A stretch of DNA of 64,000 bases from Anodontia alba (Eukaryota; Mollusca; Bivalvia; Lucinida; Lucinidae): positions 59,410,235 to 59,474,234 of the forward strand of contig OZ024826.1 in the NCBI GenBank assembly GCA_964016985.1, in the 5' to 3' direction. This document shows positions 34,937-45,630 of the stretch, one piece after another (the first letter of the stretch is position 1; every line of letters begins with the position of its first letter). Made by a program: the position numbers and the translations under genes. The notes beneath the pieces were generated by a model. That model made no database searches. It was given only the letters and a program-made list of their open reading frames with translations, and was not told the DNA's origin.

Positions 34937-35136
34937 AACTAATAGTTTTGTTCAGGGGAAAGATGGAACGAGAACTAGCTTCAATTTATAAAAACAGGAC
35001 ACGCATCCTTCTACCAAATAACAACGCCCCTACAATTTCAGAATTCTTCCTCACAGGCAACACCCATAATTCTAGAAACAGAATGTACCGTCATGACGAA
35101 TGTATTTTTTTTTTCATTTTTTCTTTCTTTGTTGCG

Positions 35137-35200
<64 letters not shown>
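35137..35200. repeat. (GATA)n microsatellite
   Basis: Sixteen TAGA/GATA units in a row. Confidence 0.98.
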
Positions 35201-35369
35201 ACTCAGTGATCGGCAAACTTCAGAGGACACGATTAATGCTTTTTTTTGCTTTAATTGTTGACCTATGCCATTTAAGAATTCGGAAAGAACCAGGACGCGA
35301 GAAAAACAAATCAACCATGTTACGGCTAATCAATTAATTAACTACACATATTAATAATTATCTATTTAC

Positions 35370-36107
35370 CTAACCAATATAAGTCTAGAATCCAATTTCT
35401 GGACGTTGGCAAACAATGTAAACCCAGAACGGACGCCGCACTTAGCGGCGTCTGATCAGGATCTCCATAATTTGCTTGCAGAAATATCAACTTGTACCTA
35501 ACCAATATAAGCCTAGAGTCCAACTTTTGGCTGTAGGTAAATTATGTAGACCCAGAGCGGACGCCACGGTTAGCGACGTCTGATCAGGGTCTCCACAATT
35601 TTCTTGCAGAAATATCAACTTGTACCTTACCAATATAAGCCCAGAATCCATTTCTTGGATGTAATAATGTAGACCCAGTGCGGACGCCACAATTAGCGGC
35701 GTCTGATCAGGGTCCACAGTTTGCTTGCAGAAATATCAACCTGTACCTACCAATATAAGCCCAGAGTCCAATTTTGGCCGTAAGCAAATAATTGAACCCA
35801 GAGCGGACGCCACAGTTAGCGATGTCTGATCAGGGTCTCCATAGTTTGCTTGCAGAAATATCAACTTGCACCTAACCAATATTAGCCTAGAGTCCAATTT
35901 TCCGACGTATGCAGATAGTGTAGTCCCAGAGCGGACGCCACTGTTAGCGGCGTCTGATCAGGGTCTCCACAGTTTGCTTGCTGAAATGTCAACTTGTTGC
36001 TTACAGTCCAATATTTGGGCGCAGGCAAACAATATAGACACAGAGCGGACGCCAAAGACAGCGGCGTCTGATCAGGGTCTCCACAGTTTGCTTGCAGACA
36101 TGTCAAA
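35370..36107 (+). repeat. ~122-bp minisatellite, first block
   Basis: Six units are marked by GGACGCC at 35431, 35559, 35682, 35804, 35932 and 36047. Each also has TCTGATCAGGGTCTCCACA, TTTGCTTGCAGAAAT and CCAATATAAGCC. The array resumes at 39722 after the LINE insertion. Confidence 0.9.
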
Positions 36108-37975
36108 TTGAATCTTTACACTTAATGTTGCCTGCATATCACAACTTATTCAATATTATTTTGGATACTGGAAAAATCCCATCATCATGGACCGAAGGTT
36201 GCATCATCCCAATTTATAAGAAGAAAGGCTCAAAATTAGACCCAGAAAATTACCGACCAATTACACTTTTAAGCTGTTTGGGGAAGTTGTTTACTGCTAT
36301 TAACTCAAGACTTCAAACTTTCTCCAATGATTTTGACATCATTCAGGAAAACCAAACTGGGTTTCGAAAAAAAATACTCAACAATAGATAATGTATTTGC
36401 GCTACATGTGTTATTTGATCTACTGTCGAAAAGTAAACGAAAAATGTATTGTGCTTTTGTCGACTTTCAGAAAGCCTTTGACACAGTATGGCGAGTTGGG
36501 CTCTGGCGTAAACTTATCGACTCTATTATAAGAGGAAACTGTTTTAACGTTATTTATAACATGTATCAAGAAATCAAGTCATGTGTCCGCGTAAATGGTA
36601 AACTATCATCTTTCTTTTCATGTTTAGCGGGAGTTCGACAAGGTGAAAATTTGTCCCCTTCTATTTGCAATCTATCTAAATGATTTGGAGCATCATCTGT
36701 GCACAAATAATGTAAATGGTATTAGCTGTACACTGAATACTGATGATATATTTATATTTTTTAGAGTGTTTGTGCTGTTATATGCGGATGATACGGTACT
36801 GTTTGCTGAAACAAGTGAGGATCTACAGCTCGCACTAAATGTTTTCGAAAATTATTGCAAACAGTGGAAGTTAACTGTAAACGCGCAAAAAAAAAAAAAA
36901 AAAAAAAAAAATCATGATTTTTGGTAGCGGGAGGCCTAAACAAAATTTAAATTACGTACTCTGTAATAGTCATATAGAAATAGTAGATCATTTCAAATAC
37001 CTAGGTATCATTTTCTCACGGGGTGGGTCGTTCGCTAAGACATTAAAGAATAATACCGAACAAGCAATTAAAGCAATGGCCGTTCTTCGACGGAAGATTA
37101 AAATATTAAATTTGACTATTGATTTACAGATATATTTGTTCAACAAAATGATAAAGCCAATTTTGCTATATGGTTGCGAAATGTGGGTTATTGTAACACA
37201 AAACAAATCGAAAGGGTCCAGCTACAATTTTTAAAATCAATCTTTAACCTAAAACAGTCCAAAATGTTATGGTGTATGGAGAATTCGGAGTTTATCCCCT
37301 TGAAGTAGACATAATTACAAGAATGATATCTTATTGGACTAGACTCATAGAACCGGACACGATGAAGTTTTCTAATTTATTTTATAAGTTTTTGTTTTAC
37401 AGTACTTCAGAGAAAAAATCGGCATGGCTAGAATATATTAAACGTATCGTAGAAAATTGTGGGTTTAGCGGGATATGGGCGGCCCAAAGAGTAGAAAATA
37501 CGCGATGGTTTGTTCAAAGCATTAAGTAAAAAGTAAAAGATTAGTATGTAACCGAGTGGTTCTTTACTGTTACCAACAGTTCTTCATGTATGAACTACCG
37601 ACTTTACAAGGAAAATACTGCTTTCGAACGTTATTTATTAAAAGTACCTTATGAATTGAAAAGAAATTTATGCTTATTTCGTACCAGAAACCATCGTTTA
37701 GCAGTAGAAACTGGACAATGGTCTAACACTGACATCAATGAACGACTCTGTACCCTTTGTAAAGACTCATTAGGAGATGAATACCACACTTTAATGTGTT
37801 GTAAAAAACTTTCATCGGAAAGACAGAAATATATAAAGCCATATTATTATAAACGGCCAAATGTTCTTAAGTACAGACAGCTCATGAATGTTACGAATAT
37901 AAAGCAACTGAAAAATCTATGCAAGTTCATAAAAATCATCTTCGCTACAATTAAAAACAGAAACAAACAATAATG
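36108..37975 (+). pseudogene. LINE ORF2 reverse transcriptase, frameshifted
   Basis: RT motifs occur in order: SSWTEGCIIPIYKKKGS, PENYRPITLLSCLGKLF, NQTGFRKKYSTIDN, CAFVDFQKAFDTVWR (first catalytic Asp), AGVRQGENLSP, then LLYADDTVLFAE with the YADD box at about 36778-36800. HFKYLGIIFSRGGSF and KPILLYGCEMW mark the RT end. The C-terminal part (37590-37973) has CTLCKDSLGDEYHTLMCC, the CCHC-like motif of Jockey/CR1-type LINEs. Six reading-frame segments are needed to cover it, and an A-run at 36887-36911 interrupts the coding sequence. Clade assignment is not certain. Confidence 0.85.
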
Positions 37976-38669
37976 TGGCTTTCTTTATAATTTTTAATAT
38001 CGTCATCTTTATTATTATTATTATTGCTGTTGTTATTATAATCATATTTATTTTAACCAATTTGTTTACTTATTTACTTATTTATTTATTGTTGTATTTC
38101 CATCATGGAATTTGCAGGATCTTAATCAATATTAGTGAGATAGGTATAAGTAATACAGACGTCTGTGCATATGCATATATAGGTCATCTATATAGGTTTT
38201 GGAGTGCAGTCTGAGGGCAGGGAAGTGCTGTTTGGACATTGGCCCGCCACATGTTCCCTGCACGTCAGACTGTCACTCGCATTAGTACACGAATAACCCT
38301 GTCGAACACGCCTTTTGTTTCGTTTCGGAAAGCCGTGTTCTAGGGTATACGTAATGCACAGTCTCTATAATGGTAGTTCCAATCTTGACTCTTGATCTTA
38401 TAAGAGACAACACTGTAACCTCCAATATGACTAGATAATACGACACTTGATATGAGCTGTTGAGCAAAACTGGACAAATGCTGTAAATGCTCTGTATATT
38501 ACTTTCAGTGTCATTCTGTATGTCATACAATCATGTATACAAAACTATATGTACATATATTGAATATGCATTGCTGTGCAACGTGAAAATGATTTGTGAA
38601 CGACGGGCAAACGCCGGGATCGGACTGTGTAGATGCGCATGCCGATCTTGGCCTTTGTTATCCGCAAAG

Positions 38670-38677
38670 TATAAATA
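38670..38677 (+). promoter_or_regulatory. TATAAATA, possible core promoter
   Basis: A perfect TATA consensus lies in locally GC-richer DNA (38590-38880). A 97-codon frame (38705-38998) follows, but it ends in a GA-repeat and resembles nothing known. Confidence 0.15.
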
Positions 38678-38941
38678 CAAACACGTTGCTATTCAACGTG
38701 TAATTTGTGTATTGTCTATTGCTGTGGGCGACTTGCAGTTGTCCGGATCGGAATGCGCAGGAGTGCAGTCCGATGGGGACCGTTGCAATTCGTGCTGAGG
38801 AGCAGTGATACAGACCATCACAGCGACCTGAGCGTGCGCTCACGTGGTCTGGTTTGGATACTTGGTCTACTGTTGATTTGTTTTCCTATGCGTGTCCTCA
38901 GACGGTATTATGCATCATTCATTTGTATATATATATTATTG

Positions 38942-38945
<4 letters not shown>

Positions 38946-38988
<43 letters not shown>
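38946..38988. repeat. (GA)n microsatellite
   Basis: About 21 GA units, followed by a degenerate GA-rich stretch to 39020. Confidence 0.97.
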
Positions 38989-38997
<9 letters not shown>

Positions 38998-39721
38998 ACA
39001 GAAAGACAGAGAAAGAGAGAGTACATACCTTATTGAAAGTATAATTATCCCAATACAACAATTTTCAGTCATCCCTAACTTTGCTCGGTGTGTTGAAGTC
39101 TTCAAACGGCATTAATCGCCACTAGTTGCACGAGACAGTTACACACAGCACGGGCTTTTATATCCCAACGAGGTTATCCCTCACTAAATTCACAGACTGT
39201 CTCAGGTAATAACGGTCATCCTGACCGATATCCCAGCTATTACAATTGAAAGGATTCTATGCAGACCGATTGCCCTCCTGTGGATAATATTCTCGTGTAT
39301 ATGTGTAGATATGTGCATGCATGCACATACACGTGCATATTATAGTGTCAGCTAATAACAAAAGGAAAAAATGTGTACTGTATTTACCCTAAGTATTCAG
39401 ACATCTCGACGCCTTACCATGCTTGTTCTAAAATTAGAACAAGTACAATTTACTACCCGATGTTGTGTCTAAAAGTTGCTGGATGGGCGGTGTGGACCCT
39501 ATTGGGACGCGGTGTCCCACCTGGGTCTACACTGTTTGCCCAGGCCTGCCTGTCTGAATGCATACGGTGGGTGCGGTTTTAGCGATACTGTGTAACAGTG
39601 TAGTGTATACTACTCAGTTTTAATTGTCAATTACACGCATGCTTTTCAAACTGATATTTCTCTTTCCACCGCTTATGCCATATTCTGTATGGATTGAGTG
39701 AAATAAAGTTATATTATTATT

Positions 39722-40490
39722 TATCTTACCAATATAAGCCAAGAGTCATATGTTTGATTGTTTGTGATGAGGGTTAAGCGGTTAACCAGTATTGTGCACA
39801 TTCTTTCGCCAGAAACTGACAACTGCCCTTCTTAAATCAGCGGAAGGGAGAGAATGACCGTAGAAAGTGTTTCATCAGCAATCTCCACGAAACAATGTTG
39901 CCGACCCGGCAGGGTGTCGAACCCGCAACCTCCTGATATTCGGTCGGACGCGCATCCAACTGAGCCACCGAGGCCGGCCCAAGAGTCAAATGTTTGGACG
40001 TAGGCAAACAATGTATACCCAGAGCGGACGCCGCAGTTAGCGGAGTCTTTTCAGGGTCTTCACAGTCTGTTTGCAGAAATGTCAACTTTTTCCTAACACA
40101 TATAAGCCTTGAGTCCAATTTTTGGACGTAGACAAACAATGTAGACCCAGAGCAGACGCCGCAGTTAGCGGCGTCTGATCCGGGTCTCCACAGTTTACTT
40201 GCAGAAATTTCATCTTGTTCCTAACCAATATAAGCTAGAGTCCAATGAACGTAGGCAAACAATGTTGACCCAGAGTTACTCGTAGTTAGCGGCGTCTGAT
40301 CAGCGTCTCCACAGTTTGCTTGTAGAAGTTTCGATTTATACCAAATCAATATCAGCATAGAGTCCAAGTTTTGGACGTAGGCAAACAATGTAGACTCAGA
40401 ACGGACTCAGCAGTTAGCGGCGTCTGATCAGGGTCTTCACAGTAGGTTTGCAAAAATGTCAGCTTGTACCAAACCAATATAAAATGTTTT
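39722..40490 (+). repeat. ~122-bp minisatellite, second block
   Basis: About four diverged units continue the array of 35370-36107 (core near 40024, 40152, 40275, 40403). A SINE interrupts it at 39757-39979. Confidence 0.85.
39757..39979 (-). mobile_element. tRNA-derived SINE with 17-bp target duplication
   Basis: The minus strand starts with a tRNA-like head: A box TGGCTCAGTTGG (39956-39967) and B box GGTTCGACACC (39913-39923). CAAGAGTCATATGTTTG (39740-39756) and CAAGAGTCAAATGTTTG (39980-39996) flank it, matching at 16 of 17 bases. A related copy is at 51632-51907. Pol III transcription and LINE-dependent copying follow from the class. Confidence 0.9.
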
Positions 40491-41280
40491 AGTTGAAACA
40501 AATGTGATAAGTGCCCAAAGTTTTTTCGTTTTTTTTTCCAGAAATAAAATGGTGGCAAATCTAAGTGAATGAAGCGCATAAAAATTCAAACCTTGTTTTT
40601 ATACTATAAGTGCAGTTATCAAACTTTATTCAAACTGAAAGTCCGTAAGAAGGAAAAAAATGTTTCGAATTCAGTATTTTATGTTAATTAATCCGCTCAT
40701 GACAGTTGTGCCAATAAACGAATTAAATGCAGGGCATGGCGTTGATTATTGTCGCATTTTCATGTCAGGTGGGGATTAACTCAGGTTACGCCAACCAATA
40801 GGAAAATAAGTGACTGACGGCTGTATTTATTTTATCTGCAAAAGTTGCTAAAATACATGTACAACAAAGATATTAAGTTAAATAATTAAACGATTGTCTG
40901 TAATAAAAGGCATAAACCCGTACATGACTTTTATCCATGGAGAGAGGGAGGTTCTGTTTATTTAGTTGTTCAAACCTGAAATTTGTCTGATGTCTATTTT
41001 TAATTCTTTAAAATATTAATAAACTACAAAATAATAATAATAATAATACTGAACCCCCACGAACGAAATGAATAAATGTTATTTGTGCAAATCTGAAATT
41101 TGTCTGATTTCTGTTTTTATTTCTTTGAAATATTAATAAACTACAAAAATAATAATAATAAAAATAATAATAATGATGAAATGATGAAAAAACTAAACCC
41201 CACAAATGATATTGTGTAAAGTCACAGCTGCAGATAAGTGGGGTATCCATATGATAGTTTTCCTATATCTCCATTGAAAC
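40491..41280. repeat. Intergenic with a local ~115-bp duplication
   Basis: 40491-40965 shows nothing. About 40972-41060 and 41087-41190 are two copies of a unit with CTGAAATTTGTCTGAT and AATATTAATAAACTACAAAA, each ending in (AAT)n. Confidence 0.7.
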
Positions 41281-41345
41281 ATATGTTGTGGCTTCTCATT
41301 AGAAGTGCCTCAACGAGACATTTCTAATGAATAGCCACAACATAT
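41281..41345. repeat. Hairpin distantly resembling the MITE-1 core
   Basis: ATATGTTGTGGCT (41281) and AGCCACAACATAT (41333) are perfect inverse ends, and the inner part CTCATTAGAAGTGCCTC has a near-inverse. The layout and the TTAGAA core echo the MITE-1 palindrome, suggesting a sister family. Confidence 0.7.
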
Positions 41346-42170
41346 GGATTCGTGGAGAAATAAGAAACATGCGTGTTAAAAAAAATCAGTAGCCAACATT
41401 TAAAACATTCTTATTGTTGTCCAGAAAACGACAATTCATTCAAATTTGTCTTTCTTGTTTATTTATTTATTTATTTATTTTATTTATTTCTTTATTTTTT
41501 TTTTTTATTTTATTTTTTTTTTTCAAAATAGGTTTTGACATTTCCCGCCAGTTGACTAGGAGATAATTTGCATGTCAAACCCAATTTTTTTAGCAAGATA
41601 AGAAAGTTAATTTCAAACTATCGTCTGCTGCAATTTCAAAATGTCGTCTGCTGAAATTTTACTCAGCATGCTAAGCGTCAAAAGACTTAAATTTTAGAAT
41701 AAGGTTAACCATTAAAGCGCAAAACATTCTAAATTTGATATCGTTAGTTTTCAATGAAAAAACAAAAAAGAAAAAAGAAGAACTTGTCATTTCATGTGAT
41801 TCAGCTGCTAGGTAGATGTTTCACATGAAATGTTATGTTTTTTCTTTGAAATAATGTTCTTTGAAAACAAAAACAAAAAATACAATGTCTTATTTTCTCT
41901 GAAAATTACAAAAAAAAAAAAAAAAAAAAAAAATGTCGTCTACTGCAATTTAACGTTTAAAGTTTCGCATCTTGCTTTGGATAATATGACTAAGCATTGT
42001 GCGTTGGATAATATGAATCTTATCTCCGTGAATGGACGACGATAAAAAATAAATAAATTTAACGCAATTTAGACTGAATAAACTGTACTGGTAGAATCCA
42101 GTTTCTGCTTGCGGTATGTCCTTCCTGTCTTCCCTCCTTCTTCCTTTCTGTTAACTTTCTTTCCTTCTTT
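41346..42170. other. Intergenic, T-rich tract and MITE-3-like end
   Basis: A T-rich run lies at 41457-41523, an AATAGGTTTTGACATTT piece resembling MITE-3 ends at 41526, a TCAGCATGCTAAGCGT piece like 54033 at 41664, and an A-run at 41909-41932. No gene. Confidence 0.6.
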
Positions 42171-43894
42171 ATGCCCCCAACTTCGAAGAAGTTGGAGGGG
42201 CATATTGCTTCTGGGACGTTTGTGCGTGCGTGCGTGCGTCCGTCCGTACGTCCGTCCGTCCGTCCGTTACACTTTTTGGTGCATAGCATAACTTCTGAAC
42301 AATGCATGCTAGGGTTTTGAAATTTCATATATGGATTCTTCATGAAAAAATAGCTGACCCGTATTTTTTTTCCCATCAGGATTATGCCCCTTTCCTGAGT
42401 TATGGCCCTTTGAAAAAATATAGATGAAATCTTGTCAGCAAAATATCTCTAAAGCTATTAAAGCTAGAGTCTTGAAACCTGGTGAATAGATTGGTATTAA
42501 CGAGTAGATGACCTGATTAACTTTTGAATAAATTCTGAAAATTACTTCATGAGTTATGGCCCTTTATAACTTTGGGCATTTTTACAATTGCACACTTTTT
42601 GATGCATAGCGTAAGTTTTGAACTGTGCATGCTAGGGTTTTGAAATTTCATATATGGATTCCTCATGAAAAAATAGCTGACATGTATTTTTTTTCCCATC
42701 AGGATTATGCCCCTTTCCTGAGTTATGGCCCTTTGAAAAAATATGGATGAATTCTTGTCAGCAAAATATCTCAAAAGCTATTGAAGCTAGAGCCTTGAAA
42801 CCTGGTGAATAGATTGGTACTGATGAGTAGATGACCTGATTAACTTTTGAATAAATTCTGAAAATTACTTCATAAGTTATGGCCATTTATAACTTTGGGC
42901 ATTTTTACAATTGCACACTTTTTGATGTATAGCATAAGTTTTGAACTGTGCATGCTAGGGATTTGAAATTTCATATATGGATTCCTCATGAAAAAATAGC
43001 TGACACATATTTTTTTACCCATCAGGATTATGCCCCTTTCCTGAGTTATGGCCCTTTGAAAAAAATATGGATAAATTCTTGTCAGCAAAATATCTCAAAA
43101 GCTATTGAAGCTAGAGCCTTGAAACCTGGTGAATAGATTGGAATTGATGAGTAGATGACCTGATTAACTTTTGAATAAATTCTGAAAAGTACTTCATGAG
43201 TTATGGTCCTTTATAACTTTGGGCATTTTTACAATTGCACACTTTTTGATGCATAGCATAAGTTTTGAACTGTGCATGCTAGGGTTTTGAAATTTTATAT
43301 ATGGATTCCTCATGAAAAAATAGCTGACACGTATTTTTTTTCTTATCAGGATTATGCCCCTTTCTTGAGTTATGGTCCTTTGAAAAAATATGGATGAATT
43401 CTTGTCAGCAAAATATCTCAAAAGCTATTAAAGCTAGAGCCTTGAAACCTAATGAATAGATTGGTATTGATGAGTAGATGACCTGATTAATTTTTGAATA
43501 AATTCTGAAAATTACTTCATGAGTTATGGCCCTTTATAACTTTGGGCATTTTTACAATTGCACACTTTTTGATGCATAGCGTAAGTTTTGAACTGTGCAT
43601 GCTAGGGTTTTGAAATTTCATATATGGATTCCTAATAAAAACAAGAATTCCGCGGAAGGCGTCATCGCACCTGCTGGCGCAAAAGTCACAGGAGCCACAA
43701 TCAGAATGTGGTTATTAAATAAGTTTATTTCATTCTTAGCAGTGCTTACTTGGAAAAAAATGTAGACAAAGTGCCAAGTGGGGCACATATATTCCAGGCC
43801 AGTCCCATTCCCTCTAACGGCTATATCTTCAGCACTGACTTTTCGTATCATACAGCCCAATGATAATGGAACATTGACGTAAAATGTGTAAAAG

Positions 43895-44945
43895 TCACTG
43901 GAGCATGAAATTTAGGTCAAGGTCACGGGTCAAGGTACCTGTTAATTCAGTACATCAAGGAGAAGCACAATGCAAGGTATGGTGGTTGTAGGCCTTATAG
44001 TTGAGGAGTTATCAAACATCAACGTAAAATTTGTCAAATATAGGTCAAGGTCACTGGGTCAAGGTACCTGCCAAGCCAGTGCAATGAGGTGAAGCACTAT
44101 GCAAGGTTTAGTGGTTGTAGGTCTTATATTTGAGGAGATACCGAACATCAATATAAAATGTGTCAAAGTCACTGGAGTGCACAATATAGGTCAAGGTCAC
44201 CAGGTCAAGGTATCTGTCGATGCAGTACATCGAGAAGAAGTGCTATATAAGATTTGGTGGTTGAAGGCCTTACAGTTGAGGACATATGGAAGGGTGACGT
44301 ACACGGTGTAAAAGTCAATGGAGCGTGAAATATAGGTCAAGGTCACCCAGTCAAGGTACCTGCAGAGTCTGTACATTGAGGAGAAGCACTATGCAAGGTT
44401 TGATGGTTGTAGGCCTTATAGTTGAGGAGATATTGAACGTTGACGTAAAATGTGTAAAAGGCACTGGAGCGCAAAATATAGGTCAAGGTCACCGGGTCAA
44501 GATACTTGCCAAGTCAGTACATATTGGAGAAGCACTATGCAAGGTTTGGCAGCTAGAGGTCTTACACTTGAGGAGATCTGGAACGTTGACGTAAATTATG
44601 TTAAAGTCACTGCAGCCAAAATATAGGTCAAGGTCACTAGGTCAAGGTATCTGCTAAGTCAGTACATTGAGGAGAAGCACTTTGCAAGGTTTGATGGTTG
44701 TAGGCCTTATAGTTGAGGAGATATTGAATGTCGACGCAAAATATGTCGAAGTCACTGGAGCGCAAAATATAGGTCAAGGTCACCGGGTCAAGGTACCTGC
44801 CAAGTCTGTACCTCTAGGAGAAGCACTATGCAAGGTTTGGTAGTTGTACGCCTTATAGTTTAGAAGATCTGGAACGTCAACGTAAATTGTGTCAAAGTCA
44901 ATGGAGCGCAAAATATAGGTCAAGGTCACTGGGTCAACATATCTG
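43895..44945 (+). repeat. 146-bp array in HL-iii with AGGTCAAGGTCA
   Basis: Eight units with AGGTCAAGGTCA start at 43914, 44042, 44188, 44334, 44480, 44625, 44771 and 44917, mostly 146 bp apart. Each also has GGAGAAGCACTATGCAAGGT. Confidence 0.92.
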
Positions 44946-45630
44946 CCAAGTCAGGAGGTCAGGGAGATGTGTCATGCAAGGTATGATGGTTGTTGTAGAA
45001 TTGTAGTTGATTAGAATACTAACTTTGACATAAATGTCGAACTTCGACATAACAGAACTGTTAAGAGACAGACGGACGGACGAACGGACAGACGAATGGA
45101 AAAGCGGGCACCTATGTTGCAAAGTCAGGAGGTCAGGGAGATATTTCATACAAGGTTTGATGGCTGTTTAGTCTTGTAGTTGGTTAGAATACTAACTTTG
45201 ACATAAATGTCGAACTTCGACATAACAGAACTGTTAAGAGACGGACGGACGGACAGACAGACGAACAGACAGACGAATGGAAAAGTGGGCACCTATGTCG
45301 CAAAGTCAGGAGGTCAGGGAGATGTTTCATGCAAGGTTTGATGGTTGTTTAGTCTTGTAGTTGATTAAAATACTAACTTTGACATAAATGTCGAACGTCG
45401 ACATAAATGTTGACAGACGGACGGACGAATGGACAGACAAACGGAAAAGCGGACGCCTATGTTGCAAAGTCAGGAGGTCAGGGAGATGTTTCATGCAAGG
45501 TTTGATGGTTGTTTAGTCTTGTAGTTGATTAGAATACTAACTTTGACATAAATGTCGAACGTCGACATAAATGTTGACAGACGGACGGACGGACTGACGG
45601 ACGGACGGACGGACGGACGGAAAATCGGAC
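44946..45630 (+). repeat. ~180-bp array in HL-iii ending in GGAC runs
   Basis: Four units contain CAGGAGGTCAGGGAGAT, ACTAACTTTGACATAAATG and a GACGGACGGACG run, at about 44953, 45125, 45306 and 45471. The last GGAC run (45580-45620) adjoins the 3' hairpin. Confidence 0.9.

Larger units (their letters stand above)
36108..39721 (+). mobile_element. 5'-truncated LINE inserted in the minisatellite
   Basis: The left edge falls within an array unit (after GACATGTCAAATTG) and the array resumes at TTACCAATATAAGCC. The first recognisable element sequence is already inside the RT region, and no endonuclease is present, so this is the usual 5' truncation. The right end TGAGTGAAATAAAGTTATATTATTATTTA resembles a LINE 3' end with a polyadenylation-like AATAAA and a short-repeat tail. 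The long stretch 38000-39650 between ORF and tail may include later insertions. Confidence 0.75.

Noticed and set aside
38705..38998. 97-codon frame after a TATA box
   Set aside because: It ends in an Arg-Glu repeat from (GA)n and has no recognisable domain. Only the TATA itself was listed, at low confidence.
39880..39979. tRNA-like sequence as a genuine tRNA gene
   Set aside because: A and B boxes are present but the body does not fold as a full tRNA. It is flanked by a target duplication and has a second copy at 51.7 kb, so it is a SINE.
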